A stretch of 64,000 nt of DNA from Malus domestica (taxonomy: Eukaryota > Streptophyta > Magnoliopsida > Rosales > Rosaceae): the NCBI RefSeq assembly GCF_042453785.1, contig NC_091675.1:8196501-8260500 (forward strand), in the 5' to 3' direction. Numbering within the stretch: the stretch's first letter is position 1; each line of letters begins with the position of its first letter. Made by a program: the position numbers and the translations under genes. Positions 12,701-24,842 of this stretch are shown piece by piece. The notes under the pieces are model-generated. The model was not told the DNA's origin. It did not search any database and saw only the letters and a program-made list of their open reading frames with translations.

Positions 12701-14453
12701 GGTAGACACTTCTGTCTTCAGTATTACTCTTCTCACCTGCAGCATTCACTTTGTCCTTGGGTTTATTGGGTTTTGAAGGGGTAGACACTTCTGTCTCCTT
12801 GCTTCTTGGTTCACTATGATTATGTGATGTTGCATCCAGTGGGATATCAACTGAAGCACTATCATATTGTTCAACTTCAACTTCACCCTTATGTGTTTTT
12901 TTCACTAAACGTCTCATATCAACTTCCGAATCTGGTAAAACAACCATTTGTGCTAGCTCTTCAGCCTTTGCCATCCGCCATTCAGAAAGCTCCTTTGAAG
13001 CAAGTTCTTCTGCAGTCATTGAACATAATCGTTCTGGAGGTATTTCTCCAGACATAACTCTCTCCCTTAGTTCTGGATTATTACGATCTTTTAGATTGAA
13101 CAAAAGGGACCTTCCCTTCTCTTTATACTTCTTATTCACACCTCCAAATAGTTTGAATAGTTCTGCTTCAATTCTAAAGGCTAACTCTTCTGGAGACTGA
13201 ACTACTTGTTCTTCTGGGGGTCCACCCATTTCCTCAAGATCCAACATCTCTTCTTCAGCAGGTTGAATTTCCTTCCTTCCTTCCATTTCCATTTCAGAAT
13301 CCAAAACCCAGGACAGCCCATTTCCCTGCAAAAGTTCATCTTTGACAAACAAGTTGTCACTAAATGAAACATTTTCATGAGGAAAAATATTACTTGACTG
13401 GAATTCATTCCCATCGCATATTGAGGTCAATGTGGAAACATTTGTAGTTGCATCAGCCAAATGTCTTTGGCCTGCACCTTCATCATTAGTTTTCATAATA
13501 GAACAAGTTTCAGCGGATGGAGAATTCTCCTTAGGCTCTTCAGATTCAGGTTTAAAAGGATGAGAGCCAGGTTGGGGAGCTTCCTGTGTTTGCTCCTGAA
13601 TTGCTCCAGCCTCCCCCTGAGACTTCTTTCTAGAATCCACATATTTATCTTGCTGCTGATTAACCAATTCCAATGCAGCCGCTAACGATTCCCTCATCTT
13701 GGACCTTACGGACTCAAATGATTCATTTTGAAGCTTTCGAGTTGGTTGTATCCGCGGTGTTTGATTCTTTTGACTAGAAGACCGCTGAGACCCAGACCTA
13801 CCAGAAAAGGATTCCATCTTTACCATTTTCTTATTCGGCACTGGCGAATGAGGAGATCCTGGCACATTTTGCGCAGCCTCCATGGACTCCAGCTTTACCA
13901 TTTTCTTATTTGCAGCTGGCAAACGAGGTGATCCTGGAGCATTGTGCACAGATCCCATTTCTACAGCTCTTCTGTTTGATACAGGCCCTTGCTGCAGCCA
14001 TGGTCTATGTTCCATATATGCCACACGCTTGTTTGGCATTGACAACTGAGGTGCCTCTGGATTATTAGTCATGGGTTCCAATGTTGCCTTTCGCTTTATT
14101 GTTGACAACTGATGTGAATCGTTGGCCAATGATCCAAGCTCTCCCAGTTGATTGCTAGGTGTTGAAATTTTCGGTGAACCAAGATTCCCATTCGCATTAG
14201 CAATGTGTCCCATTTGGAAGTATGACATTGATAAGCCATGTGACCCAGGATTGTCAGGCACAGGATCCAGCATCAGTTCCATTTGCTGATTTGATACTGA
14301 AAGGTTCTGTGACTCTGGGTTACTAGATACAGAACTCATCCCTGCCATTTGAAATTCTGGTATTGATGAGTCCATACCTTTCAAAATGGGGTCCATCTGA
14401 GGCATTTCCATGCTTGATATTGGCAACCGTGGTGACAGAAGATTGTTTGACAT
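9712..14453 (-). CDS. TFIIS central-domain + SPOC-domain nuclear protein
   Basis: Four coding exons (minus): 12106-14453, 10795-10854 with 11338-11458 before it, and 9712-10695. In transcript order they are 12106-14453, 11338-11458, 10795-10854, 9712-10695; all GT-AG, phases close, about 1,170 residues. The N-terminal 400 residues are repetitive and Ser/Pro/Met-rich, with recurring N(K/R)KMVK(L/M)ES units. A TFIIS central (TFS2M) domain follows around residues 415-525 (LAFRIEAELFKLFGGVNKKY, then KYKEKGRSLLFNLKD and NPELRERVMSGEI). A SPOC domain spans roughly residues 765-930, starting RVWSGSLQLNLSPM, crossing three introns, and ending GLLGVIVWRK. The tail is Pro/Gln-rich with acidic Asp runs. 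Plant homologues are At5g11430, At2g25640 and At5g25520. SPOC proteins act in transcription elongation and RNA processing; the exact role is not shown by sequence. Confidence 0.9.
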
Positions 14454-15655
14454 GCTAGATCAGAACATCAAGTTTCCTGACACTCCCAGTTTGCTCCTAG
14501 TCTTCAAGAGGTGCAACTCCAAAGAGAAACATATAAACTGCGATAGAAGAGAAAAGAACTGATCAGAACATGTTCTTCCTTTAACAACGAAAAACGAACA
14601 AAGAAAATACAACAAAACTCAGTTCATTAAATTCACAGCGATTTAGACCTCAAAAATATATAGAACACGAAGGGAGAGCAAAGATCAGAAGGGAACTAGT
14701 GCATCTAATCAGTAGGTACATATGCGTGAATTGAAGGGCGAAAACCATAAATAAAAGAACACAAACCCAGTATATAACAACCATTTAGGGTACCTAGGGG
14801 ACCTTTTTTCAAACACAAATTTCCTAATATTGGGTAGTTAATAACACAGACAAAACAGGTAAGCTGCTTGTAGCGCCAATATTGAGAGGCTCAATGGGTT
14901 TCAAGTCTACCAAATAGACACGGCTCATTGAAGTTCAAGCCCTGTAGTAGAATTCTCAGGGACACGACCAGAAACAGAGGTTTCTAAGCAAAAACATTAA
15001 CCCAAATAATTACATCTTTCTGTATCAAATCTTTGAAACTTCCATTCTGTAGTCAGTACTCGCAACTCACAACTCAATACGAAAAATAGACATTTAGAAC
15101 TGGTTAGCACTTTCCTAACCAGTCCCTAAACCAAATGATGATGGAAGCTGAATTCCATCTCTCAACGAGACTTCATGTTGAGCTATCGATTGTGTATGAT
15201 AAAACCCCTTTTAAACTAACTTAAAAAATTGTATAAAAACTTTCTTTGAGTTTTAGATATCCTCCAAACTTAAAAGTATATCAAATTAATTATTTACTTA
15301 TATTCCCCAATTGTTGCTTTTGTCTTTGAACCCGGAATAACATGGCTGGAGAATCTGGGCAGCTCAGTAGACAATCATGCTTATTCACATTAAAATTCCG
15401 AATTCCAAAAACATTCAATTTATTAAGCTGGGATTACTGGTTGCACAAGCTCTCTCTGTTCTCTTGGGGGCCAAAGCACAGGCAACAATGAACGGGGGTG
15501 GAAGCCCCTTTACAACCCGTGAAACCGAAACAATCACAAATCCACTGGAGAAAGACAAGGATTTCGAGCCAGTAGAAAGAAAAAATCTGGAAGCAGCAAG
15601 ACCGACCCTATACCAGTTTAGGCAGGTCTTTTAGCACTCCAGTTTCCCGTGAATC
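14414..15655. repeat. Segmental duplication, copy 1 (SPOC gene start and leader intron)
   Basis: About 1.24 kb here matches 22013-23290 in the same orientation, with scattered substitutions and small indels. It covers the SPOC ATG, its first 12-13 codons, the short untranslated part of that exon, the 3' splice site (exon start about 14537) and much of the first intron. The two copies diverge just upstream (plus-strand left side) of 14414 and just right of about 15655. Confidence 0.92.
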
Positions 15656-16700
15656 AACACCTTGCGGGCCACATCGATTGAGCATTGAACTGGTGTTGAT
15701 TTCTTCATGACAGGGTACAATAACCCTCAAGGAAATTCTTCATTTTTGCTAAAGCAAGTCCACCATTGAGGTCCCAGAGCTTCTCAAATATTGGCAAAGC
15801 AGCACCCAACATTGCATACAAAAACTGCCCAACCAGTAAATCCACCAGCTTAAGGTAATCTCTTTTGTCACATATTCAAAAAAAAACAAACAAACAAATT
15901 AAAAAGAGAAAGGAAGAAGAATCTACAATACACCAACTCTTTTCCCTCTACAGAACAAGAGTATGCACAATCGACTCTTCTGGGAAAATCTACGAAAACT
16001 TACTCAAGAAGCATAGATTGTTCTTCAAGAAAACATATTACATACATAAAGAGGTCTTCTTTCATGGAAGAAAAACGTGTCTTAACATTCCAAAGTCGTC
16101 AATCTTCATAAAAAGTACTACCAAAAAACCCTAATTTTAAACACACCAGCAAAAACAATTCAACTAGACTCGACCCGAATGCGAAGAAAAACACAAAAAA
16201 ATTAATAAACATACGTAAAAACAAAAACAAAAAAAAAACTAAACGGTTATTATCTCATTCACCAACATAAAAACTAAAAACTGAATCAACCCACATCAAT
16301 CCATATCCAAAAAGCCCTAATTTCAAAACCAACAGCAAAACCAGCATGAAATGACTAATATCAAATCGAAACGACAGCAATCGCATCCAGAAACACAAAA
16401 TCCAATCAGAAATTACCACCAATCTAATCTAGACCGTATACTTACATGAACAAAATGGAGCGGCGGTCGGATAAACTGATCGGCGATTGGGCGGTGAAGC
16501 TTTGTGCGAGCTGAGCTGAGGAGGAGAGTCGGCTGGAGTGGTGAGGATTAGGTTTTGGGTGGGTCTGGAAGATTCGACAGAGCGGAAAATAGAAAACCCT
16601 AATTATATAAAAAGAACTTAAAAATCTGAATGGGAGGAGTCTAGGAGATCGTATATATATCGAGTTGGAGCGCCGAAGAGCGCTTCTGTAGATTAAGGGT
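14454..16700 (-). other. 5' leader exon and first intron of the SPOC gene
   Basis: On the minus strand a GC-richer leader exon ends at a GT donor (TTCAT|GTAAGT, exon low edge 16446). It starts downstream of TATATATA-like sequence near 16651-16660. The intron ends at a strong pyrimidine tract plus CAG at 14538-14540. The intron is about 1.9 kb. The frame at 15377-15634 is not conserved intact in copy 2, so I do not call it a gene. Confidence 0.6.
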
Positions 16701-16782
16701 GAGTTGCCACGTGTGGTACCCGCCATCTGGATCCATGGCCCACTTTAGATAACGCCCTCACTCATCGTGGGACCATTAGGCC

Positions 16783-17622
16783 TAAGAGCATTCCAATGAC
16801 GGCTTTATCATCCATGAGGCTATCACATTTCCAACGTTAGAGAGAAATTTAATTCCGAATGAGCTAAAAAATTGGGCTAGATCTACCATTCCTTTTCTGG
16901 GTAGCATAAAATCGGGCTGCATCTAACCCTAAAAAACAGTGGGTCCACAAAAAAAGTAGTAGTAACCCATGTGAGCAAAATTATATAATTCTCCATCCAC
17001 TTACGAATACACTTATACTCTCTTTTTATTATTTTTTTAATTCTTTTTTCTTACTTATTTTTCTTGCAATTTGGCTAATTAATGATTGTTTTAAATTCCA
17101 TAAGAATTAAAATTTGAAATTGATTTAACGATCATGGGCATTGATGGATGAAATTTTCAAATAATTTTTTTCAAAATTGTATGATACTAATTTACTAATT
17201 GGTGCTAAGTAAATTGTTATGTTATACATGAAAATCAAATTATTTCAGAGGTCAAAGTGGGGGTTTGTTTCTTTCAATGAAAATTGAGATAAAGGAATCT
17301 AATCTAACGAACGATTTATAAGTGATGAAATCTAACTTTGTCACAATTTGAACGTTTTAGGTTGAAGGATTCATAAAAAAAATTAAGATAGCAAGTTCAA
17401 AAATCAACTTAAGAAAAGCTAACACAAAAAAAAAAAAAAAAATCGCTTAATCAAATTACTATATAAATAAATATATATAGCCCCATATAAAGCCCAAAAG
17501 ATATAGTCCCTCATTGGGAGAGATTCTTTTATAAAGCTCCAAAGATTCCTTGGAGCTCTAAAATTGGCTATATCCACCACTTTTCCAACCCCATATAGAG
17601 CCCCTCACTAGGGATGCTCTAA
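16783..17622. mobile_element. Non-autonomous DNA transposon with TAA duplication (PIF/Harbinger-like)
   Basis: The element at 16786-17619 is flanked by TAA on both sides (16783-16785 and 17620-17622). Its ends are imperfect inverted repeats: GAGCATTCCAATGACGG at the left and, reversed, GAGCATCCCTAGTGAGG at the right. It is AT-rich, 834 bp, and has no transposase frame. TWA target duplications with such ends point to a PIF/Harbinger-type passenger element; the class is inferred. Confidence 0.6.
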
Positions 17623-18040
17623 CAATTTATTACACGACATGTTAACCCTATACGAAAACACAAGTTTCAGATCAACTTGTCAACGAGTTTGATTGTTATC
17701 AAGTAACTCGGTAAAAACACGTTAAAGTGTATTGTCGTTATTGGATCACCTGCTAAGAGTACGATAAAATAGTATTTGTCAAATCTAGACATTATGCATG
17801 GTAATTTTTTGCATAACCCGTTAACCTGACGTGAAACCACACAACCCGTTAACGATTAGGTCATTATGGGTCACCTGTTAACAAACTTGTTAAGATAACA
17901 AGTACGACAAGAAAACAATACGAACACGACAAAAACAACCATTTTGCCAAGCCTTGTGACCATTGGATATATGGAAGGGAAAAAAACAACCATTTTACAC
18001 AAAATTATACTAAGGGCGATCTCAAGCCAACAAGTCTCTC
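17623..18040. other. Dispersed AACCCGTTAAC-type repeat tract
   Basis: This section is built from recurring CCGTTAAC, ACACGA and GGTCACCTGTTAAC motifs, a composition I associate with degraded dispersed repeats in plant genomes. No ends or coding frame could be set. Confidence 0.35.
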
Positions 18041-18041
18041 T

Positions 18042-18172
18042 GCTTTGTGGAGGTCAACGGAAGATGTCTATCATACGCAGTCTTACTTTTATTTTGCTGC
18101 TTTTGTAAAGAGGTTGTTTTCACGATTCGAACCTGTGACCTTTTGGTCAGCAAGGTGCAACAAAATTGTGGT
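18042..18172 (-). mobile_element. Degraded Au-type SINE (tRNA-derived)
   Basis: On the minus strand the tract reads GACCAAAAGGTCACAGGTTC, then GAATCGTG, then CCTCTTTACAAAAGCAG, then GACTGCGTATGATAGAC. GGTTCGAATC at about 18123-18132 is a pol III B box. The order of blocks matches the plant Au SINE as I remember it (GGTCACGGGTTCGA, CCTCTTTGCA, GGCTGCGTACAATAGACC). The A-box end is badly worn and no target duplication was found, so this is an old copy. Confidence 0.6.
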
Positions 18173-19193
18173 AGTAATTGAGAAGTTGAAGCACCATGAT
18201 GACACGTTTTGGTTCATGTTTGCAAGTGTGGTTTTCACATCAACTTGTATATGGGTTTCACTCCTGTCATGTTATCAATTTAAGAATAATTAGGCAAACA
18301 AGTATAAGGTACAAATTGATATGATTTTAAAACATCATAGTGCAAGAGAAAATTAAAGTCACATGATCTATTTCATATAGTATGAGCGTCCCACCTTCAG
18401 TTTTGTCGTATTTTTTGTGAATTCAACTTTATGGCAGATATTATCCTCGACTTTTTACTATGTTAAGTTGAGGCAAATGTGAGGTAAAGTATTGTGCCCA
18501 CCCTCTTTTCATCCGATTTCGAAACTTCCTCCTCTCAAACTAAAATGGTTTATAACAAAATATCCAATTATCAAAAAGAAAAAGGCCAAAAAAAAAAAAA
18601 AAAAAAAAAACTTTGTTAACATGGGATAAGATTGCCGTCGTGGTTTCGTTTACTCATTAAAGAAGAAAAAGAAGCTACAGAAAGAGAAAAGAGGTAGAGA
18701 GCCCCATCAGTGCTTGATCTCTATACTTTATTTTTTATTATAAGCAGTTTTATTATTCTGAATTACACTAAAAAGAGAGAGACGGTCTGAACTCGAAATA
18801 CAGTTGATTAAACAAAAAACATTCACCACCTAAAAAAATTCTTGATCTCTATCCTCAAGCACGCAGATATGCAACTGTTTCATGTAAGTTCTTTTCATCC
18901 AACCTAAATATCCATTTGGTCTAATGACTATTTGCAATGACATTCACTTGTCTTTTTGCTCATGTTTATCTCATTCGATCCCCTATTTGATTTGATACAT
19001 ACAATTAAAGTTTGATATGGACTTGCCAAGTCAATTTTCTACAACAAAACATGTCAAAGTTTCGGCGGCTCAAAGGGGTAAACAACTGGAGGTGAGGAAA
19101 AGGAGAATGTATATACAAACAAGAATCCATCTATTATTATCTAACTAAAAATCTCGGAACCTCTCATCTTTACATCCATCTGTCCTTGAAATT

Positions 19194-19228
<35 letters not shown>

Positions 19229-19450
19229 TTTTACTTACACCGACGACGTAGGAAACTGTCTGTATATCCACCTAGCTATTCTCACCCAAGATAAAAAGTT
19301 AAAAGAATGGGAAGGGATGAGAACTTGGACAATCATCCATCCATCTTAAAACAGAATTCTAGCATCGACGTAGTCCAAGCCACAAAGGAGAAGGTAGTTC
19401 ACTGCCTAAAACACAGTGTTGGCCACTTCATTGCCCACCCTTCTATCGCC
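18173..19450. other. Intergenic AT-rich spacer with two poly(A) runs
   Basis: Runs of A occur at about 18588-18610 and 19195-19224. They may be tails of lost retroposons, but I find no matching target duplications. The 3' UTR of the RING gene lies next to 19450. No gene is seen. Confidence 0.5.
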
Positions 19451-21994
19451 CTATTGATGAATGCTGCTATTGATTGCGGAGAGGGAGCCCAAAAGGCTCT
19501 CGCCGACCTCGCTCTTGCAAAGGGGACATGATGCATTGATCTTTAACCACTTATCCACGCAGTCCTTGTGGAAAAAATGAGAGCATGGCAACTCTCTCAG
19601 CTCGTCGTTGTTTGCGTATTTAGCCAAGCAGATGCAACAAACCTGTTCAATTTTACGACATAATCAGTAATTATCAAGTATATTAACAGGCAAGCAGATA
19701 GGGAAAAATCTAGAATCAAACCACCGTCCACCTAAGTTGTCACTTGTCACTAGAAAGAAGTTTCAAGCATTTAAAATCCAGTCAGCAAATTGATCAGGAT
19801 CTTGGCTGACTGGATAAAGCAGCAGTACACTCAAGTGAATACGAGAGGAAGTAGGTTTCAAATGGCGTGTTATGTTATGCCAAATATGGGAGGAAGATTT
19901 GTAATCACCAAGCTAGTAATATCATGCATTCATTACTCAATTATCACACTAGTACTAATCCGGCAGGCATAGGTTCTACATATTATGACGAAAAGTAATA
20001 TGCTAAATTCGCTGGATCAAACATACCGCATCCTCTCCAGAGATTGCACGCTCCTTCTCAGTTCCTGCAGCCACAACACCACCTTCAGTGGCACCTGAGC
20101 TGCCGCCATCTCTGTTATCGCCATTTTTGTTTTTCTTTATCTTGAACTTGTATGTTGGCAGAGAATTAATTGATTCAGGTGTGGCTCCCCGTGCCTGTGC
20201 CAGGTCCTCTCGAAACCCAAGGACTGATATAATGCAAGGAAGACAACAGCAGATTGTTGCACATAAAATGAAAGGCATGGCGTATCCAATACAGCTGAAT
20301 GTAAGAAATACTATACATAACCTGCACACAGAAAACATGGTATGATATCCCCCACTCTCAACAGCAATGAAATGGTTTACGTAGAAAAACTAATCAAATT
20401 GGCAAAAGTACCTGTACAGGTTAGGAGCGTCTGCTGCAGATGAGTGCCCACCAAAAATCCAAACATTGCCAACGACAAACCAAACCGCAAAGAAACAATC
20501 CAATGCCATCTTGAAGTATTCCACAAGTGCCTTGATTCTGTAAATGAAAAATGACCTCATGTATCAGACAATTTTTCAAGTACTAAGTTCCAACTTGCAA
20601 GTTGCAACTCAAGTTACTTTCTTAAGTTAAGGCACATAGGCTTAAAAACATAAATGATTTCATAAATCGAACAAGATTATGATACACCTGCTAAAGTAGA
20701 ACTTGAACGGAAAAACTGAAACGTAATTGCCAAATTGAATATAGGATTATACTAAATTGAACAAAATTCATCACTGTCTTTTAGAATTTGCCAATAATAA
20801 CCACCCTGGAAGATCTTGAAATTAATTTATATTGACACAGACCAAATGGATTTGGCTCAACAAATAGGTATATTCTTTCATGGACAAAAAAGAATTACCA
20901 AAAAGAAAGCACCCGTCAATGAGACAGCTACATTGGAACATTGATAATACGTTGTAAACTTGTAATTAAGAGAAGGGAAAAGAAAATTCCAGATACCAAT
21001 ACACTTTCACATAAAGGGCCAGTTTGATAACCATTTTGTCTTAGCCTGCAGCTGTGTTGTGTAACTTCAACATGAGCGATTACAGAATCTTAAACTATGC
21101 ACACTAGAGTGTTTTCCTCTCTAAAAGGTTTAATGAATCTCTTAAGGGTTGGGAAAGGTGGTTGAGTAGATGTGCATAAACCGCTGACCGTTTTAACTTC
21201 CAAAGTGTATAGCCACAGCTAATAAAATAGTCTACTGGAATGCCAAGAAACATGCTATGTCCATAATATCAAGTCAAAATGGAGCTTCAATCTTCGTCAA
21301 TAAAACAAACTGTTTTAAATATGATCGGTCATCATGATGCAACTTAGAAAGAGCATCCAAATAGAAAAACAGCAACAGAAACATACCTTCTGCTCTGTAC
21401 TGCGGAACTTTGACTGCTTCTTGAAGATGCAGTGCCAGTTTGAAGATCTTCTCCTTCTGCAGCTCTAGAAAAAGAAAAAGAAAATGGTCTTGCTGGCACA
21501 TTAACCTGAGAATTCTGACGAGCTTGAGCAGAATCTTGTTCTGCAGCCTGGTTGCGGTGACGATAGCGCCAGTAAAGAAGAGGAAGAATAGCAACACATC
21601 CAGACGCATAACCAATAATCCAAGCAAACAACGGGGTGTGAGGACGCTCATGCCTTGACAAAGACAAAACAACAATAGATGCAACGATTTGGCTCACTGT
21701 AAGAACAAGTTCAATGGAAATCCACAATCCAGAATTCAATGGACTTCTGCGGTGGCGAGTCTCCCCTCTCCTTACCATTGAAGTGTTCCTAGAGTTTGGT
21801 CCATTAGATGAAAAGATTGAAGGTTGGAATGCAGGTCCTCTTGGACTAGTTGAAGGTCTGTCCTCTTGCTGTGATGCATTTGAGTTATTTAAAGATCTAC
21901 CATGAGGCAAGCTAGATGGGGAGGCATCACTACTCCCAGGTATGTCAATAATAATCTGAGTGTGGTTCATATCTTCAGGTCGTGATTGATCCAT
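19451..21994 (-). CDS. Multi-pass membrane RING-H2 E3 ubiquitin ligase
   Basis: Four coding exons (minus): 21387-21994, 20412-20537, 20027-20321, 19451-19642; GT-AG throughout, about 406 residues. Residues 1-90 are Ser/Pro-rich. Membrane segments follow: GLWISIELVLTVSQIVASIV, PLFAWIIGYASGCVAILPLL, LDCFFAVWFVVGNVWIFG, and a long cysteine-rich hydrophobic stretch with GYAMPFILCATICCCLPCI. The C-terminus is a RING-H2 finger at about residues 345-386, CCICLAKY...LPCSHFFHKDCV...CPLCK, with the C-x-H-x2-H-x2-C core. Homologues are Arabidopsis At1g63170/At1g12760-type ligases. I start at the ATG at 21994 because it lies just inside the conserved N-terminus MDQSRPEDMN. The leader upstream is unusual (see findings). 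Confidence 0.9.
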
Positions 21995-22052
21995 TAACAA
22001 GATCTTCCAAGATTGATATTGGCAACCGTGGTGACAGAAGATTGTTTGACAT
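21975..22052 (-). promoter_or_regulatory. Predicted upstream ORF derived from the SPOC start codon
   Basis: On the minus strand an ATG at 22052 opens a 25-codon frame beginning MSNNLLSPRLPIS, identical to the SPOC protein's first 13 residues. It ends at TGA 21975-21977, past the RING ATG at 21994 in another frame. If the exon begins at the conserved CAG acceptor (about 22137), this uORF is in the RING mRNA and overlaps its start. An alternative acceptor nearer the RING ATG would remove it. Confidence 0.5.
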
Positions 22053-23290
22053 GCTAGATCAGAACATCAAGTTTCCTGACGCTCCCAGTTCGCTTCTAGC
22101 CTTCAAGAGGTGTAACTCCAAAGCTAAACATATAAACTGCGATAGAAGAGAAAAGAAACTGATCAGGACATGTTCTTCCTTTAACAACTAAAAACATACA
22201 ATGAAAACACAACAAAACTCAGTTCACTAAATTCACAGCAATCTAGACATCAACAATATATAGGACAATACGAAAGAAGAGCAAAGATAGAAATGGAACT
22301 AGTGTATCTAACCATTAGGTAGATCTGCAAACCTAATGCATAGCAACCATTTAGAGTACCAAGGGGACACTACTTTCAAACAGTCCTTCCTAATATTATG
22401 TAGTTAATAACACAGAAAAAACAGGAACGCTGCTTGTAGCGCTCATATTGAGAGGCTCGATAGGTTTCAAGTCTACAAAATGCACAGGGCTCACTGAACT
22501 TCAAGCCTTATAGTAGGAGAACTTACAGGGACACGACCAGAAACATAGTTGTGATTAAGCAAAAATATTAACTCAAATAATTACATCTTTCTGTATCAAT
22601 CAAATCTTTGAGACTTTCATTCTGTATTCACAATGAACAATACATGTTTAGAACTGATTAGTGCTTTCCTCACAACAACTTCACAACCAAACCGCACAGG
22701 GAGAAAAGGTCAGATTTCACACAGTACCCAAATCAAACGATGATGGAAGTTGAATTTAATCTTTCAAAGAAACTTCATGTTGAAGCTATCGATTGTGTAT
22801 GATAAAACCTCTTTGTAAAACAACCTAAAAAATTGTGCATAAGAAAACTTTCTTTGAGTTTTATATATATCCTCCAAACCTAAAGTACATCTAATTAATT
22901 AATGACTTATATTCCCCAATTGCAATGATAGATAATCTATTGCATATGTATTTGAACCCGGAATAATCTTGTAGTGGCTGGGGAATCTGGGCAGCTCAGT
23001 AGACAATTATGCTTATTCACATTAAAATTTGAAATTCCATAAACATTCAATTTATTAAGCTGGGATTACTAGTTTTACAAGTTCTCTCTGTTCTCTTGGG
23101 GGCCTAAGCACAGGCAACTATCAACAGGGGTGGAAGCCCCCTTACAACCGGTGAAACTGAAACAATCACAAATCCACCGGAGAAAAGACAAGTATTTCAA
23201 GCCAGTGGAAAGAAAAAAATCTAGAAGCAGCAAGACCAACCTTATACCAGTTTAGGCAGGGTCTTTTAGCACGCCAGTTTCCTGTGAATC
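22013..23290. repeat. Segmental duplication, copy 2 (RING gene upstream region)
   Basis: This is the partner of 14414-15655, same orientation. The SPOC acceptor site (TCTATCGCAG), start codon and first codons are preserved, but the coding match stops after 12-13 codons, where sequence joins the RING gene 18 bases before its ATG. Homology ends to the right at about 23290. Confidence 0.92.
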
Positions 23291-24200
23291 CAAACACACA
23301 ATTCTTAATCCTTTAGCACAGTTGGCAGAAGAATAATTCAAGCCCCACGGATCAAAACCCTGTGTATCGAAACACTCAATTCTTAATTCTTTAGCGCATT
23401 TGGCAGAAGAATAATTCAAGCCCCACAAACCGAAACCAAAATTCAGAAGAACTGATGTAGATATTAATAAGATTAGAGACCAAAATCCGTCCTGAAATCC
23501 AACTAAAATATACAATTTATTCGGTCACTCGAATAACATGAAAATACAATCGAAAAAACATCTCGGTGATTTCTTATCAAAAATTGGATTTTCAAACACA
23601 AGAAGCTACAATCCAACACTTTCAAAACAAAAATAAAATGTTCCAGAACAGAATTCTACTCCCAGTTCAAACTTCAAACCCCCTACTCTTTTCCCTAGAT
23701 TTTCTCAGGCAACCAAACAGCAGGAATCAGTCCACCCTTTATTTCTCTATATCACAAAGCTTCAAGAATTTCCCAACAGCAAAGTCAATCTTCACTTCAA
23801 ACCTTGATTTCATACCATCCCAATAATACATACCAACAAAAATCCTAAAAATTCAAGAACTACCCAACAGTCAAAGAATCCAAAACCCACCAATCCACCT
23901 TCGAATTTCACCCCTTAAACCCAAAAATGAAAAATTAAACCTTTTTTTATCAAATCAACAGATATAAATTATCAATTTCCAATCTGTAACAATTATAGAT
24001 ACGTGAAGAGACAGAGAGAGAGTACCAGATTGAAGCAGAGCGAGCGAGAGAGAGAGACGATGGTGAAGAAAACGAGGAGAGCCGTCCTGGGAATCGAGTG
24101 ATTGCTGTGGAATTTGGGTGGATTTTGTTGTTGAGATTTGGAGGGAGGGAGAAACTTGAGGACGAGCTTTGGACCTTCACTGCGGGCTAAAGAAAAGAAT
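23291..24200 (-). other. Rest of RING first intron and its likely leader exon
   Basis: A short internal direct repeat of about 70 bp (TTCTTAATYCTTTAGCRCA, then TTGGCAGAAGAATAATTCAAG) occurs at about 23301-23360 and 23371-23430. Near 24026 a donor (AATCTG|GTACTC, minus) ends a CT-rich exon that probably starts near 24190. No supported coding gene; the open frame at 23950-24180 is low-complexity Ser-rich. Confidence 0.5.
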
Positions 24201-24325
24201 TTCCTTTTTGCTTCTTTTTATTTATTTATATATAATTATCAGCTAATTATATTTCTTTCGGTTTAAACTATTAATCTTTTATTCGTATGATGCAAATATA
24301 GCTACGTATCAGACCATATACGGGT

Positions 24326-24715
24326 TTAAAAGCATTCCCAATAGTATAACTGAGTAGGCAAATTTATTTTGATAAGTCACGTTGGTAAAATTAGCTCCAA
24401 CAGTATAGACAATTGAATTTGCAAATTTTGATTTTTGCATACTCGTCCAAAGTAGGCAATTTTTTCTTCCGTGGGCAGTTCGGGCTCCCACCTTTTTATA
24501 ATAAAATATTCTATGTGGTGAAAGATGACAAGACTAAAAGATAAAAGTAGATGTTATAGATGAAAGAAAATAATAAAACATAATTTTGTACACTTGGTTT
24601 ACGTATACATGATCTATTGGAGCGACAAATTTTTCACAAGGTAATTGAGCCTTTACAGTACAATTTTGCTTGTTCTAAATTTAATTGCTTAAATCATTCG
24701 AGACGCTCTAACTCA
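24326..24715. mobile_element. Probable MITE related to the 16.8-kb element
   Basis: The left end TAAAAGCATTCCCAATAG and the reversed right end TTAGAGCGTCTCGAATG resemble the GAGCATTCCAATG termini of the element at 16786. The core is AT-rich and non-coding. The edges are approximate and the target duplication is uncertain. Confidence 0.4.
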
Positions 24716-24842
24716 CACTGTAACATTTTTTTTATTGAAGGATTAAGCTGACAATAAGACTAGAAATACAAACGGATACAATTATAATATTTTATAAAGC
24801 AATATAAAAAAAATAAATTTTGTGATTCATTTAAAAAAAAAA

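Noticed and set aside
15377-15634. 85-residue open frame with a hydrophobic N-terminus in the SPOC first intron
   Set aside because: The duplicate at about 23000-23260 does not keep the frame open, and there is no supporting splice structure.
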